A stretch of DNA of 64,000 bases, taken from positions 62,001 to 126,000 of the forward strand of contig WBMQ01000005.1 of NCBI GenBank assembly GCA_016630905.1, in the 5' to 3' direction. The notes below the pieces were generated by a model, which was given only the letters and a program-made list of their open reading frames with translations, had not been told where the DNA came from and ran no database searches. Source of the stretch: Capillidium heterosporum. Taxonomy: Eukaryota; Entomophthoromycota; Entomophthoromycetes; Entomophthorales; Capillidiaceae. The first letter of the stretch is position 1. The number at the start of each line of letters is the position of its first letter. Shown here piece after piece: positions 12,965 through 24,087 of the stretch. Made by a program: the position numbers and the translations under genes.

Positions 12965-13686
12965 TATAAGGAAATCCTTCTAATTAGCTATAGCTTTACT
13001 TAATAATTAGAATTCAGTTTTACATTTTAGATATATAAATTATTAGTTTAATATTAATCCTAGCAATGCTAAAAGTTCTTTTCTTTTTAGTATAAATTAG
13101 GCATTTTATTTAGCATTAACTATCTTTAAATCAATCTTAACATTTTTTAGATTAATGACAAATACTTAAAAAATAAGAGGAATAGTATTACTAATAAATT
13201 AGGGAAAATGTCAATTACTAGTATTCTAAGTACTACCTATTAAAGATAAGTCATCTATATAAGGCTTATAGTAAACTTAGTAAGTAGGTTAAGTTATTAT
13301 TAAATAAATGTATTAAATCATTTGATATTTCTTTTTCTATTAGTACAGTATAGACTCCTTATATAATATAATATAAAACTGATAATCAGCATCCTTCTAT
13401 AGTAGAAAGTTGTACTGATCTAAACTAAACAATAAAACTAAACTGAATTGATTTGAACTAAACCCTAGGAATTTTTCTAAACTAATAAACCTAACTATAC
13501 TTCTTAGCCTAATAGCTATCTTTAAAGTATTTCTATCTACTTACTATTTTTAGATTAGGCTATAAGTATAATCTTTCTTTTTATATAGCCTTATAGTCAA
13601 TATTCTTAGCCTTTATAAAGTTTTAGCTACTATTACCTTTTAGCTAACTTTAGCTAGTAAACATTTTTTATAGATGTTTCCTAATA
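12965..13686 (-). mobile_element. Solo LTR family B, minus, nested in another B copy
   Basis: The 722-bp element starts tataaggaaat (reverse of ATTTCCTTACA with one RIP change) and ends tgtttcctaata (reverse of TGTTAGGAAACA-like start). A perfect 5-bp duplication, gctat, flanks it at 12960-12964 and 13687-13691, which proves the insertion and both boundaries. It lies inside a plus-strand copy of its own family. Confidence 0.87.
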
Positions 13687-13722
13687 GCTATAAAGCTAAG
13701 AAATATAATTAAATTTATTAGT

Positions 13723-14297
13723 TATTAGCTAGTTATTTTTACTAAGTATCTAACTATTAGTTAATTAGATTTGATTAAATTTAGTAAGCTTTTTAGTATA
13801 AAATATGATATATATTATATTATAGGCTAACTAATATAGATTTAGTTAAATTTTTTATAACTAATAAAAGTACTAAAAATTTACAATCCCTATAAAATTA
13901 TTGATTAAAAATCTTTAAATATTTAATTAAACTAATCTAATATAATGAATAATTTTAAAACTTTAAAAACCTAAAACTATAAAATATTAAAATTTTTATT
14001 ATTTTCAAAATCCTTAATTTTAATATTTTATAGTTTTTCTATATATAAGTTATAATATATATATTATAGTTTAGAAAATAATTATATTTTAATAATATAT
14101 TAGTGGATATTTCCTTTATAAAAAACAAATATATATTTTAGTTATAATAGTCTATTTTTAAAGCTTAGATCTAATAATTTATATAGCTAATTAATATAGT
14201 AAAACTGATTATTTAATAATTTAAGTGAATTATTAGTAAAAATAAAGTTTATAACCTAATATTCAAAATATAACTTAGCTGAAAAACTAAGTTAATA
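13723..14297 (-). mobile_element. Solo LTR family C, minus, nested in family B
   Basis: It starts tattagctag (reverse of CAGCCAACA end) and ends aacttagctgaaaaactaagttaata, the reverse of the hairpin start TGTCAACTTAGC. Flanking pentamers ttagt (13718-13722) and ctagt (14298-14302) differ by one C/T, consistent with a duplication hit by RIP. It is shorter than the copy at 21462-22350 because it lacks the polypurine block of that copy. Confidence 0.78.
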
Positions 14298-14768
14298 CTA
14301 GTTATAAATTGTTTTTGAAAATTTAGTTTAGTTTTCTATTTTAATTCAAGTTATTACAACTTTTAATTTTAGTAAGTTGCAAATTCATAGTTTTAAATTA
14401 TATTATATAAAAGGTATATACTATACTAATAGCAAAAGAAAATATTTTATTATTTAAGATATTTATTTAATAATTATTTAACTTACTACTAAGTTTACTA
14501 TAAGCCTTATATAAGTAACTTATTTTTAATAGTAAATATTTTAAATACTAATAACTAGTATTTATCTAAGTTTTAGTATTAAAATCTATTAGGTTTTTCT
14601 AAAAGATTTTTATTAACTTTAAGAAGTATAAGAATTTAATACAAAATTAATTATAAGAAAAATCTTTAATCTTACTAAAAGAATATTAACTAGTTATTTA
14701 AGTTAAAATATAATTATAATTTAGTTTATAGAGTAAAACTATAGCTAATTTAAAAAGATTTTCTTATA

Positions 14769-15715
14769 CTATTATTAATTAGATTTAATAGTATTCTTTT
14801 AAACTTTATAGTTTAGATTTGATTAATATAACTTTAATTTAAAAGAATATTAATGCTTAATTTTAAAATATACTATTAATAATAAGTATATACTATATTA
14901 ATAGTAAAAAAATTAAATAATTTTTATTAATTATTTAGCTTATAATTAAGTTTACTATATACTATATATAAGCTACTTATTTTTAATAGTAGATATTATA
15001 AATATATAAATAAAATAAAATTAGTTAATACTAAAAAATAGATAGTAATTATATTATAAGAAACTAAAATCTTTATTATTAAATAATTGCTTATTTAAAA
15101 GTTATATATAATAAAAGTAGTAATATATATAAATTAGAAAATTTATTAAAAAAATAATATATCTTTATTTTACTTTAAAACTAATTAAATAATATATTTT
15201 TAAAATATTACTACTTTTTAATATAATTAAAACTTATTTTAAAAATTAATAGATTAATTTAAATTCTATTTAAATTAAAAGTTTTTATAGTTATAATAAT
15301 ATATTTTTTTAACTTTAATTTAAAAATAAAATTTAGCTAGCCAAAAAGATTAATAAACTAATTTTTAAGTATTTTATTTAGCTAAAAAAGGATTTATTTG
15401 TTTGTTTTAGTTAGTCTATAATATAATAAATTATATATATTTAATACTAAAAGACTTATTAAATTTAATTAAACTTTATTAATTAAATTTTAAACTAATA
15501 ATTAAATACTTAATAAAAGTAATTAGCTAATATAGTATAAAACTTCTAGCTAAAACTTTTTTAAAATAGTTAATATAACTAATTTAAAATTAAATTTATA
15601 ACTTATATAAGGTTTAAAAAGGTATAACTAAATCTAATTATAAGCTTATAATATAACAAGTTAAAAATATAAAATTAATACTTATTATAATATTAGTAAT
15701 AAAGGCTTAGATTTT
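14769..15715. mobile_element. Mixed LTR fragments (A, B, C), extremely AT-rich
   Basis: Short pieces only. 14770-14808 matches the 3' end of family A, about 14880-15010 matches the middle of family B, about 15400-15536 matches the 3' end of family C, and 15600-15715 matches the reverse of the family A 3' end. The sequence between them is almost pure A/T and cannot be assigned. Confidence 0.5.
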
Positions 15716-16385
15716 TTAGCTAAAAGATAATAGTAGCTAAAACTTTATAAAAGCTAAGAATATTGACTATAAGGCTATATAAAAAGAAAGATTATACTTA
15801 TAGCCTAATCTAAAAATAGTAGATAGACAGAAATACTCTAAGAATAGCTATTAAACTAAAAAGTATAGTTAGGTTTATTAATTCAAAAGGATTTTAAAGT
15901 TTAGCTTAGATTAATTTGGTTTAGTTTTATTATTTAGTTTAGATTAGCATAACTTTACTATAAAAAAATGCTGATTATTAGTTTTATATTATATTATATA
16001 GAAAGTTTATACTATACAAATAGTAAAAGAAATATCAAATAATTTAATATATTTATTTAATAGTTACTTAACTTACTACTAAGTTTACTATAGGTCTTAT
16101 ATAGATGACTTGTCTTTAGTAAGTGGTATTTAGAATAATAATAATTGATGTTTTTTCTAATCTATTAGTAATACTATTCTTTTTAATTTTCTAAGCATTT
16201 GTTATTAATCTAAAAAATATTAAGGTTGATTTAGAAATAGTTAATACTAAATAAAACACTTAATTCATATTAAAAAAAATCTTTTAGCATCATTAGAATT
16301 AATACTAAATTGATAATTTATATATCTAAAATATAAGATTAAATTTTAGTTATTAAGTAAAGCTATAGCTAATTAAAAGGATTTT
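15716..16385 (+). mobile_element. LTR family B copy, RIP-mutated
   Basis: It follows the family B consensus from about 35 bases after the LTR start (compare 20250-20920), including the segment around 15780-15860 that matches 20315-20400 and the internal motif near 16010-16040 (actatacaaatagtaaaagaaatatcaa). Start and end are eroded, and no target-site duplication is recognisable. Confidence 0.65.
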
Positions 16386-16724
16386 TTTACAAAAAGTACC
16401 TATATAAAGCTTAAGTATAGACTAAGGCTAAACTAAAAGGAATTTATTAAATAAAAATTAAAAAATAGCTAATACTATTATATTAAAATCAAAGGTAAAA
16501 GTAGGTTAATATTAGCTTAAAAAAGTTAATTATATTAATAATATTAATTGTTTAAAAAAGATAAGATTTAAGGGTAATAAGGATTATTAACAGATAATAA
16601 AAGATAAAATAAATAAAGATATTAAACTATATAGATATACTATATTAAAATAGAAAGATAAGTAAAAAATAAGACTTTCTTTAAAATTAAAAAAATAAAA
16701 TTAGGCTATTATAATAGTTATAGC
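16386..16724 (-). mobile_element. Fragment of long-variant family A LTR, minus
   Basis: The stretch is colinear with 22375-22680 and with about 480-790 (shared words such as gtaggttaatattagcttaaaaaagttaatta), which are the interior of the long A variant. It is truncated at both ends. Confidence 0.5.
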
Positions 16725-17662
16725 TAATATAACAATCCTGATCATTAAAATCCTGATTATTAAATTATATACTTATTTTTTTTAAATTTTTTTCTTTTTG
16801 CTATTTTTTACTAATTTTTAAAAAAAATTTATTTTTCAATTTATAACTATCTTAGTTACAAATCCACTTTATATATTAATTATTTTTTAAACTTAACTAT
16901 AACTTAGAAACTTTAATAATTAGTAGTATATTAGCTGATCTATACCTTCTAATAATAAAAGCAATTAATAATAGCTAATAAAATTATTAGTCCTTTTAGA
17001 TAAACTTAGTAAATATCTAATTACTATATAAAGTAGTAGATTGCTAAAAAAATCTAATTTTACTAAACATTATTATATTTAAAGTACCAAAATAATATTT
17101 AAAATTTTTAATAACTACTAAAAGCTAATATTTTAATAATATTCTACTTTATTATTTTTAATAGCTATTACTTATCTTTTATTTTTAGTATAATAATACT
17201 ATATAGTTTAGTTTTTCTATCCTTTTAGCCTTTTACTATCTTTTGATAATTTTTGCTACTTTTAAATTTTATCTTTTTTAGATAATTAATATTACTAATA
17301 CTATCTACTTTTTTAAACTAATATTAATCTATCAATTAGTTTTTACTTTTAACTTTAATACTATAGTACTAGTAATTATATAACTACTACTTAGCTAGCT
17401 TTCTTTAGTTTAGTACTACTTTACTTTTAAGTTTTAACTTATTTTTTAATCTTTTAAAACTAAAACTTAACTATTATTATATAAGTACTTTTTATAGTAT
17501 ACTTCTTTTACTTAGCTATTTAGCCTACTATTTAGAAAATCTAAATTTTTATTATAAATATAGTAGTATGTTTTAGTTTTAGTTTTCTAATTTATTATAT
17601 TATTAGTTTATAATATAATACTGCTATTAACTAAATTTAGTAGTACTTTCTTAGATCTTATA
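16725..17662 (+). mobile_element. LTR family A, long variant, RIP-mutated
   Basis: It starts tataacaatcctgatcattaaaat and ends ttagatcttata, matching the ends of the 661-bp reference. It is about 940 bp long because of an extra block at about 17310-17600, which recurs in reverse at about 380-600. This defines a longer LTR subfamily. It is TpA-saturated. Confidence 0.65.
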
Positions 17663-17789
17663 ATAATAATTTATTACTAAAGTTATATTTTAATTAATTT
17701 ATAAAATAATAATTTAAAAGTCTAAATTTTAAAGTAAACAAAAATTTTATCTATAATAAAAACTAAATAAATTATAAGGTTTAGGAAAA

Positions 17790-17925
17790 TACTATTAGAT
17801 CTAACTAATAATAATATTATATTGTAAATTAATAATGTAATAAGTAAGAAAAGTAAAATTAATGCCTACTATTATATCAGTAATAAAAAATTGGATTTTA
17901 AAAAAAGTAGATTAGATAGCTAAGT
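17790..17925 (-). mobile_element. Family A LTR fragment, minus
   Basis: A reverse match to the last 130 bp of family A (ttaggaaaatactattagatctaactaata corresponds to the reverse of the block at 1745-1795). It is interrupted by the family D element that follows. Confidence 0.5.
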
Positions 17926-18545
17926 ATAGGAAAATCTTTTTAGAAATGTAGAGCTAAGCTTAAAGTAAGCCAATATAATAGTAGTTATACTAATAAAACT
18001 AAAAAAGCTTAATACTATTACTTTAATAGCTATTATTTTAGTAGTAATCTAAACTTAAAATTAGTTTATAAAAACAAATAAGGCTATAAGTTATAATAAA
18101 GCTAAGAAGAACAGTAATATTTATTAGGTTTTAGTACTTAATTACATCTAATCAGCTTTAATCCTAATTTTAAGCAATTTTAATTTAATGTTATTTTATG
18201 AATTCTAAGCTAATTCTAAGCTATTCTTGATCTAATACTATTTTATATACTAACTTTAAGCTACTCTAAGTTAGCAATATTTTAGTTTAATTTTTAGCTA
18301 ATTTAATAGTTATAGAAAATTAGTTTTAATAATGTATAATAATTATAATAAAAGGAAATTAAAATATTTATTATAAAATAATTATTTGCTAAAAAGTTAT
18401 ACAAGTTAGAAAGGTTTATATAAAGGTAAAAGATAGGAATAATAGAATGATAAAAATGCTAATAACTAGTACTTTATTAGATAGATAATTTGTATTTATT
18501 ATTTTTTAAAGATAAACTAAAAGAATTTATTTATAATATATTATA
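17926..18545 (+). mobile_element. Repeat family D copy, RIP-mutated
   Basis: It is colinear over about 600 bp with the better-preserved copy at 56003-56570 (same order of words: agtaagccaatataatagtagttatactaata, aaaagttatacaagttag, aggtttatataaagg). Differences are overwhelmingly C to T and G to A. The element type is probably another LTR but is unproven. Confidence 0.6.
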
Positions 18546-18825
18546 TCCTAATATAATAATTATTATTTAGTATCAACTTAGCTCTTTAGCTAAGTTGTAA
18601 AGTAATTATCAATTTATATTATTTTTTATAGTTAGCTTATATTTATACTATATCCTAATAATGTACTTTAGATTATAAACTTTATCTCTTACTAAAAACT
18701 TACTTTAATTACTAAATAGCCAGTTTTATTATATTAATTAGCTATATGAATCATTGAATCTAAATCTCAAAGGTGGACTACTATGACCAAAACATATATC
18801 AATCCCTTTATAGAAGAAATATTAC
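18546..18825. other. Spacer with family C hairpin remnant
   Basis: It contains caacttagctctttagctaagttg at about 18571-18596, the palindromic start of family C, in minus context. The last 110 bases are the least AT-rich unique sequence in the island. Confidence 0.45.
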
Positions 18826-19444
18826 TGTTGGGAAATATCTACCAAAAATGCTTACTAGCAAAAGTTAACCAAGTAGTAATAGTAGCTAGTACTTTATAAA
18901 GGCTAAGAAAGTTAACATAAAAGTTATACAGGAAGGATAATTATGCTTAGAGTTGGATCTAGAGGCAGTGAGCAGATAGGACTACTCTAACTATAGCTAC
19001 AAAACTAAGGAATGTAGTCAAATCCATTGTTTATCTTAAGTTTTCAGATTTAGGTTTAGTTCAGATTGTTGATTCAGGTCAGGTTAATGCAACTCTTAGT
19101 CTTGGAGGGATGCAAATTATCAGTTCTCAATTATACTATGTAGGAAGTCTATACTATACCTATAGCAGAAGAAAAATACCAAATGTTCAATACATTTATT
19201 TAATAATTACTTAATCTACTACTAAGTTCACTAGTAGGCCTTATATAGGTAACTTGTCTTTAGTAGTAAATGTTCTAGATACTTATTTGGTGTTTTTGGG
19301 AGATAATCATAATTGTTAAGAAGTGTAAGGAATGAGATATAGTAACTGCAGAATTGATTACTTGATTTTTGCTATAAAGGCATTTCTAGACTTGAATTCA
19401 GTTTATAGGTGAAACTACAGCTAATCTAAGAATATTTCCTTACA
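18826..19444 (+). mobile_element. Solo LTR family B, well preserved
   Basis: It starts TGTTGGGAAATATCT and ends ATATTTCCTTACA, giving clean TG...CA ends and an imperfect terminal inverted repeat. At 619 bp it is shorter than the 702-bp copy at 20223, mainly through a deletion in its 3' half. The flanking pentamers attac and tatac are similar but not identical, so the target-site duplication is uncertain. C/G content is much higher than in neighbouring copies. Confidence 0.78.
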
Positions 19445-20049
19445 TATACTTATATATCAGTAAGTTATGACTATTCCCAAAGCTATAATATATATATTGT
19501 ACTTTTTATATAAGAAGAAAAGATTAGTTTTTTAGGAATTAAAGATTTTAAGAATATAGAGGATTTTGGTATTTTGTAGTTTAAGATCTTTAAAGTTTTA
19601 ATATTGTATATTAAGTTAGATTAGTTTTATTAAACATTTAAAAGTACTTAGCTAGTAGTTTTATAAGGATTAAGAATTTTTAGTACTTTTATTAGTTGTA
19701 AAAAAATCAACTATATTTATATTAGTTAGCCTATAACATAATATATATTATATCCTATACTAAAGGACTTATTAAGTTTGGCTAAACCTAATTAACTAAA
19801 AGTTTTAGCTAGTAGTTAGACATTTAGCAAAGATGATCAGCTAACATTTAGTTTAAGTAGAAACTTTACTTTTTTATAATTAATTATTAAGCAACTAAAA
19901 CCTAATTTATTATAAGATTAAAACAGTATTAAGACTAGAGTTTTTATATCTAAAAGGGTTATTAAGCTAATTTTCTAGAAAAACCATCTAAAGTTTTATT
20001 ATACTAAGTAAAAAAGGTATACTATAAAAAGTATTTATATAATAATAGT
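19445..20049 (+). mobile_element. LTR family C copy, 5' eroded, RIP-mutated
   Basis: Positions about 19530-19848 align in order with 3690-3982 and 22150-22350, ending gatgatcagctaaca at about 19848. The segment 19849-20049 is AT-rich and unassigned. The hairpin start of the family is not visible. Confidence 0.55.
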
Positions 20050-21422
20050 TTTAAGGTTTAAAAAGGTACTGTTAAATCCAACTAATAATAGTGTTATAAT
20101 AGAAACATATAATATAAAAGGTTAGAATAGTAAAACCAATACTAATCATAGTATTAATAATATAAATTACTTAAAAAAAGTAAGTCTAAAAGAAAGTAAA
20201 AAGTTTAAGCAAAGTAAGCTAATGTTAGGAAATGTTCATAAGAAACATTCACCAGCTGGGGTTAGCTAGGGAGCAATGGTAGCTAGGACTCCATAAAGGC
20301 TAAGAATGTTGACCATAAGGTTATATAAGGAGGAGGCTCGTGCTTGGAGCCTAATCCAGAGGTGGTAGGCAGATAGGAATACTCTAAGGGTAGCTATCAA
20401 GCTAAGAAGCATAGTTGGGTTCATTGGTTCAAGAGGGTTTTAGGGTTTAGTTTAGATCAATTTAGTTTAGTTCTATTGTTCAGTTCAGATCAGCACAACT
20501 CTCTACTATAAAAGGATACTGATTATCAGTTTTACATTATACTATACCAATAGCAGAAGAAATATCAAATAATTCAATATGTTTATTTAATAATAACTTA
20601 GCCTACTACTAAGTTTACCATAGGTCTTATATAGGTGACTTATCCTTAGTAGTTGGTACTTTGAGTATTAGTAATTGATGTTTTCCCTAATTTATCAATA
20701 ACATTATTTCTCTTGTTTTCTGGGCATTTATTATTAATCCTAGAAATGATAAGATTGATTTAAAGTCAGTTAATGCTAAATAAAACACTTAATTCATGCT
20801 AAAGAGAACAGAACTTCTAGCATTACTAGGATTAATACCAAACTAGTAATCTATATGTCTGGAATGTAAAACTAAATTCTAGTTATTAAGTGAAGCTATA
20901 GCTGATTAGAAGTATTTCCTTATAGCTAAAAGGATATAAAAGTTAAACTATATATTTACATAATCTAATAACTAAAAAAGCTGATTAGAAATAATACTTT
21001 ATTTATAGACAAAATAGATTAGGTTGTCAAAAACAGTTATAGTAAAGAAAACAAATTAAGCTATTATAATAGTTATAGTTAATAGTTAAAATTAAGAGAT
21101 AGGTAATAGCTATTTAAAAAATAGCAAGGTGGAATATTGTTAAGATACCAATTTTTAGTAGCATCTTAGAGGTTTAAATACCCTTTTAGTATTTTAGTAA
21201 TACTTGCTGAAAGTTACTAATATATAGCTAAAACTAAGGATATAGAAAAATAATTAAGAATATTTAATATATAAAATAGATTTCTATTTAAAACTAAATA
21301 TAAATAAAAAGTGAAAAAATCAAAGATTAATAAGAAAAAAAATGGTATAATATACAAAGAAAATTGATTAATAACCTTATATTAGGGAATTATAGCAATT
21401 AGAGTTGTTATAATAGTTATGT
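20050..21422 (-). mobile_element. Solo LTR family A, minus, split by a B LTR
   Basis: It starts tttaaggtt (reverse of AACCTTACA with RIP changes) and ends gttgttata (reverse of TGTAACAAC). A perfect 5-bp duplication, atagt, lies at 20045-20049 and 21423-21427. Removing the family B insertion (20223-20924 plus one gctaa copy) leaves about 666 bp, the same length as the reference at 1138-1798. Confidence 0.87.
20223..20924 (+). mobile_element. Solo LTR family B, reference copy, nested in family A
   Basis: The 702-bp element starts TGTTAGGAAATGTTC and ends AGTATTTCCTTATA. It is bounded by a perfect 5-bp duplication, gctaa, at 20218-20222 and 20925-20929, and the host family A sequence resumes exactly after it. 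Bases 8-35 form a second hairpin (AAATGTT...AACATT). It is little affected by RIP compared with the host LTR, consistent with a later insertion. Confidence 0.9.
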
Positions 21423-21461
21423 TTTAGTTTTAAAAAGAGATAGAGAAAATATGTCAACTTA

Positions 21462-22350
21462 GCTTTTAGGCTAAGTTGGGTGTTGAATATTGGAACATTC
21501 ATTTTTCATAAGAAACCTATGATTTGGCTACTACTAGACAGAGCATTTTAGGAATGATATAGTTATATATTCATCCCTATGCTTTGAAATACCTACCATT
21601 AATTAGTATACATTTTAACTAATAGCAAAGTGCTCAAATTACCTAAGACCAATTTTTATTGAGAAGGTAAGTTTGGGATTTTGGACTTAATGCTAGATTC
21701 TCTAATAGTTGATTTGTAGAGAAAGTGAATCCAAAATGTAGAGGCAGACAGCAGTAATTAGGATAGTAACTCTCCAGTTTATTAAGAAAAGAGTTCACTG
21801 ACAAGCCTCCAAATTATGCCTTGTTTTGGATCTACTATATAAGGAGGACAAAGGAGGAAAAGAGAAAAATAATAGATAGAGAAAGAACAAACAGAGAGAG
21901 AAAAGAGAAAGAGAGAATAAGAAGAGGACAAAAATGGGAAACAGACTATTAGACAAGAAGAAACAGATAGGAGGACAAAAAGGATAGTGAAAGAACAAGA
22001 GGGAAAGAAAGAGAGTTTTTGGATTGCTTTTATCAATAGAGGAAAAGAGAGTTTTTAAGTTGGTTTATCAGAATTGTTTAAGACCTTTTTTTTGAGTTTG
22101 CCCTAATTATAGATTAAGTTTAGGTTAGGTTAATTATAATATTTTAAGGGTTCCTAATCAGAAGTATTGCAAGAATAAAGCTTTTATATTGGATTTAATT
22201 GTAGAGCAGTTGCTGCATCTATATTAGTCAGCTTATAACATGTTATACATGTCATGTCCTATACCAAAAGACTTACTAAGTTTGGCCAAACCCACTTGAC
22301 TAGAAGTCCAAGCCAGTAGTCAAACACTTAGCAAGAGTAACCAGCCAATA
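21462..22350 (+). mobile_element. LTR family C, longest copy, with polypurine block
   Basis: It starts TGTCAACTTAGCTTTTAGGCTAAGTTGGG (a 5' hairpin, AACTTAGC/GCTAAGTT) and ends CCAGCCAATA. Flanking pentamers aaata and atata differ at one base. A ctatataagg TATA-like box at about 21834 is followed by a purine-only-like tract of about 180 bp (21840-22020). The 3' part matches the copies at 3690, 13723 (reverse) and 19560. Open frames on the minus strand over the purine tract are low-complexity artefacts. Confidence 0.72.
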
Positions 22351-22374
22351 ATATATAAAGGACTTAAGTATAGG

Positions 22375-23028
22375 CTAGAACTAAACTAAAAAAGTTCTAT
22401 TAGGTGAAGATTAAAAACTAGCTAGTGCTATTATATTAGAATTAAAGGTAAAAGTAGGTTAATATTAGCTTAAAAAAGTTAATTATATTATATTATTAAT
22501 TGCTTAAAAAAGATAAAATTTAAAAATAGTAAGAGTTACTAATAAATAATAAAAGGTAAAGAAAATAAAAAAATTAAACTATATAAAAATACTATACTAA
22601 ATAAAAAAATAAGTAAAAAGACAAGATTTTATTTAAAACTAAAAATAAAATTAGGCTATTATAATAGCTATAGCTAAAAAATAGAATAAGTAATAGCTAT
22701 TAAAAATAGTAAAGTAAAATATTATTAAGATATTAGCTTTTAATAGCATTTTAAAAGTTTAAATATTTTTTTAATATCTTGGTAATACTTACTAATTAGT
22801 TAGAATCCTAATATTAAAATGCTATACTAAGAATAGCTAAAATTTCTAACTTATAGCTAAAACTAAAAATATTAAAAAAAGTTAAAAATATCTAATAAGT
22901 AAAACAAATTTCTAATTAAAACTAAATATAAATAAAAAGTAGAAAATTAAAAGTTAGTAAAAAATAGTATATAAAGAAAATTGGTTGATAATTTTATACT
23001 AAAAATTATAATAATCAAGATTATTATA
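22375..23028 (-). mobile_element. LTR family A (long variant), minus, RIP-mutated
   Basis: The right end reads aatcaagattattata, the reverse of the family A start, and the block 22630-22860 matches the reverse of about 1330-1520. The left part matches the long-variant interior at 16440-16720. The left boundary next to family C is not defined. Confidence 0.6.
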
Positions 23029-23860
23029 TAAATAATTATTTAAAATATAAGAAAAAGATAAATAAAAAATAAAAAATATAATTTAGCTAAAGAACTAAAC
23101 TAGTATTTAATATATTTACTACTAAAATACTAAAAATTAAAATAATAAACTATTATTATATGATCTAAATTTTTTATTCTTTAATTTATTATTATTATTA
23201 TTATTTTAAACTTATTTTCTTTAAGTAATTTATATTACCAATATAATAATTAGTATTAATTTTACTTTTCTAATATATTTTAATATATATTATTACTATA
23301 GTACTATTATTAGTTAGATTTAATAGTATTTTTATAAGCTTTATATATTATATTTAATAGCTATAATAAGCTAAACCTAAAAAATTAGAAATTTATATCT
23401 AAACTATTTTTTAGCTATAGTATTTACTTAATTAAATGCTTAGCTATATAAAATTTATTACTAGTATTGTTAATAAATAGCAAAAAAAGAAAAATATTGT
23501 TATAAAACTATATATACTGCTCTAACTAGCAACTATTTATATAATTTAAACTTTTATATATTAGTAAATAGTTTTTAATTTAAGTAGTAGTAAAGTTAGA
23601 ATAGTTTATTTTAAATCCAAAATCTACAATTAAGCAATTTTACTTTATAGCAAATAACTAAACTAAAATAAAGTTATCCTAATACTAGTCTACCATTATA
23701 CCACTATTATTATCTACAGAGTATATTTACTGCAAATATGAATTTTAATAAAATATATACTGCTTAAATTAAACAAATGTACCATTTATAAACCTCAATT
23801 CCAATAGAAACTATATTGAACAAGTTTTATCAGACTCATAGGTCGGCATATCACTAAAGA
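23029..23860. other. AT-rich edge of the transposon island
   Basis: It contains a family C hairpin relic near 23084 and a family A 3' fragment at about 23216-23345, then featureless AT-rich DNA. Composition rises steadily from about 23,700, marking the boundary to genic DNA. Confidence 0.5.
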
Positions 23861-23866
23861 ACCTTT

Positions 23867-23892
23867 TCATCTATCTCTACAGAGATAGATGA
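23867..23892. repeat. Perfect 12-bp inverted repeat (hairpin)
   Basis: TCATCTATCTCT, two bases (AC), then AGAGATAGATGA: both 12-bp arms are fully complementary. It lies exactly at the change from transposon island to genic sequence, about 200 bp upstream of the next predicted gene. Function unknown. Confidence 0.75.
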
Positions 23893-24087
23893 TGAGAGAC
23901 CAAACAGCTACTTTTATAGAGCTGGAATGCCTACAATCACAGTTCTAAAAGAATCGCAAACTATGGACAAAATCGTAGCCATCAAACTTTTAACCAATAA
24001 TCAGGTTATGGGATGGAAACAAATTTATTACGAACCTAAACCTTCAACTTATTTCTTAGCCAGCTCACTTAGCAAAGCTTCATAAGA

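Larger units (their letters stand above)
12791..14768 (+). mobile_element. LTR family B, interrupted by two later insertions
   Basis: The copy runs 12791-12959, then 13692-13722, then 14303-14768. Its start (TATTAAGAAATATCT) corresponds to TGTTGGGAAATATCT of the copy at 18826, and its end ATTTTCTTATA to ATTTCCTTACA. It is split by a minus-strand B LTR (12965-13686) and by a minus-strand C LTR (13723-14297). After removing these, the three pieces align in order with 20223-20924. This gives a relative insertion order: this B copy first, then the other B and the C element. Confidence 0.7.

Noticed and set aside
21782-22036. Minus-strand hydrophobic open frames
   Set aside because: They are translations of the complement of a purine tract (Phe/Ser/Leu-rich low complexity).
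1-23800. CRISPR array or bacterial mobile element
   Set aside because: Repeats are dispersed LTR copies with 5-bp duplications, not regularly spaced short repeats; the DNA is eukaryotic.
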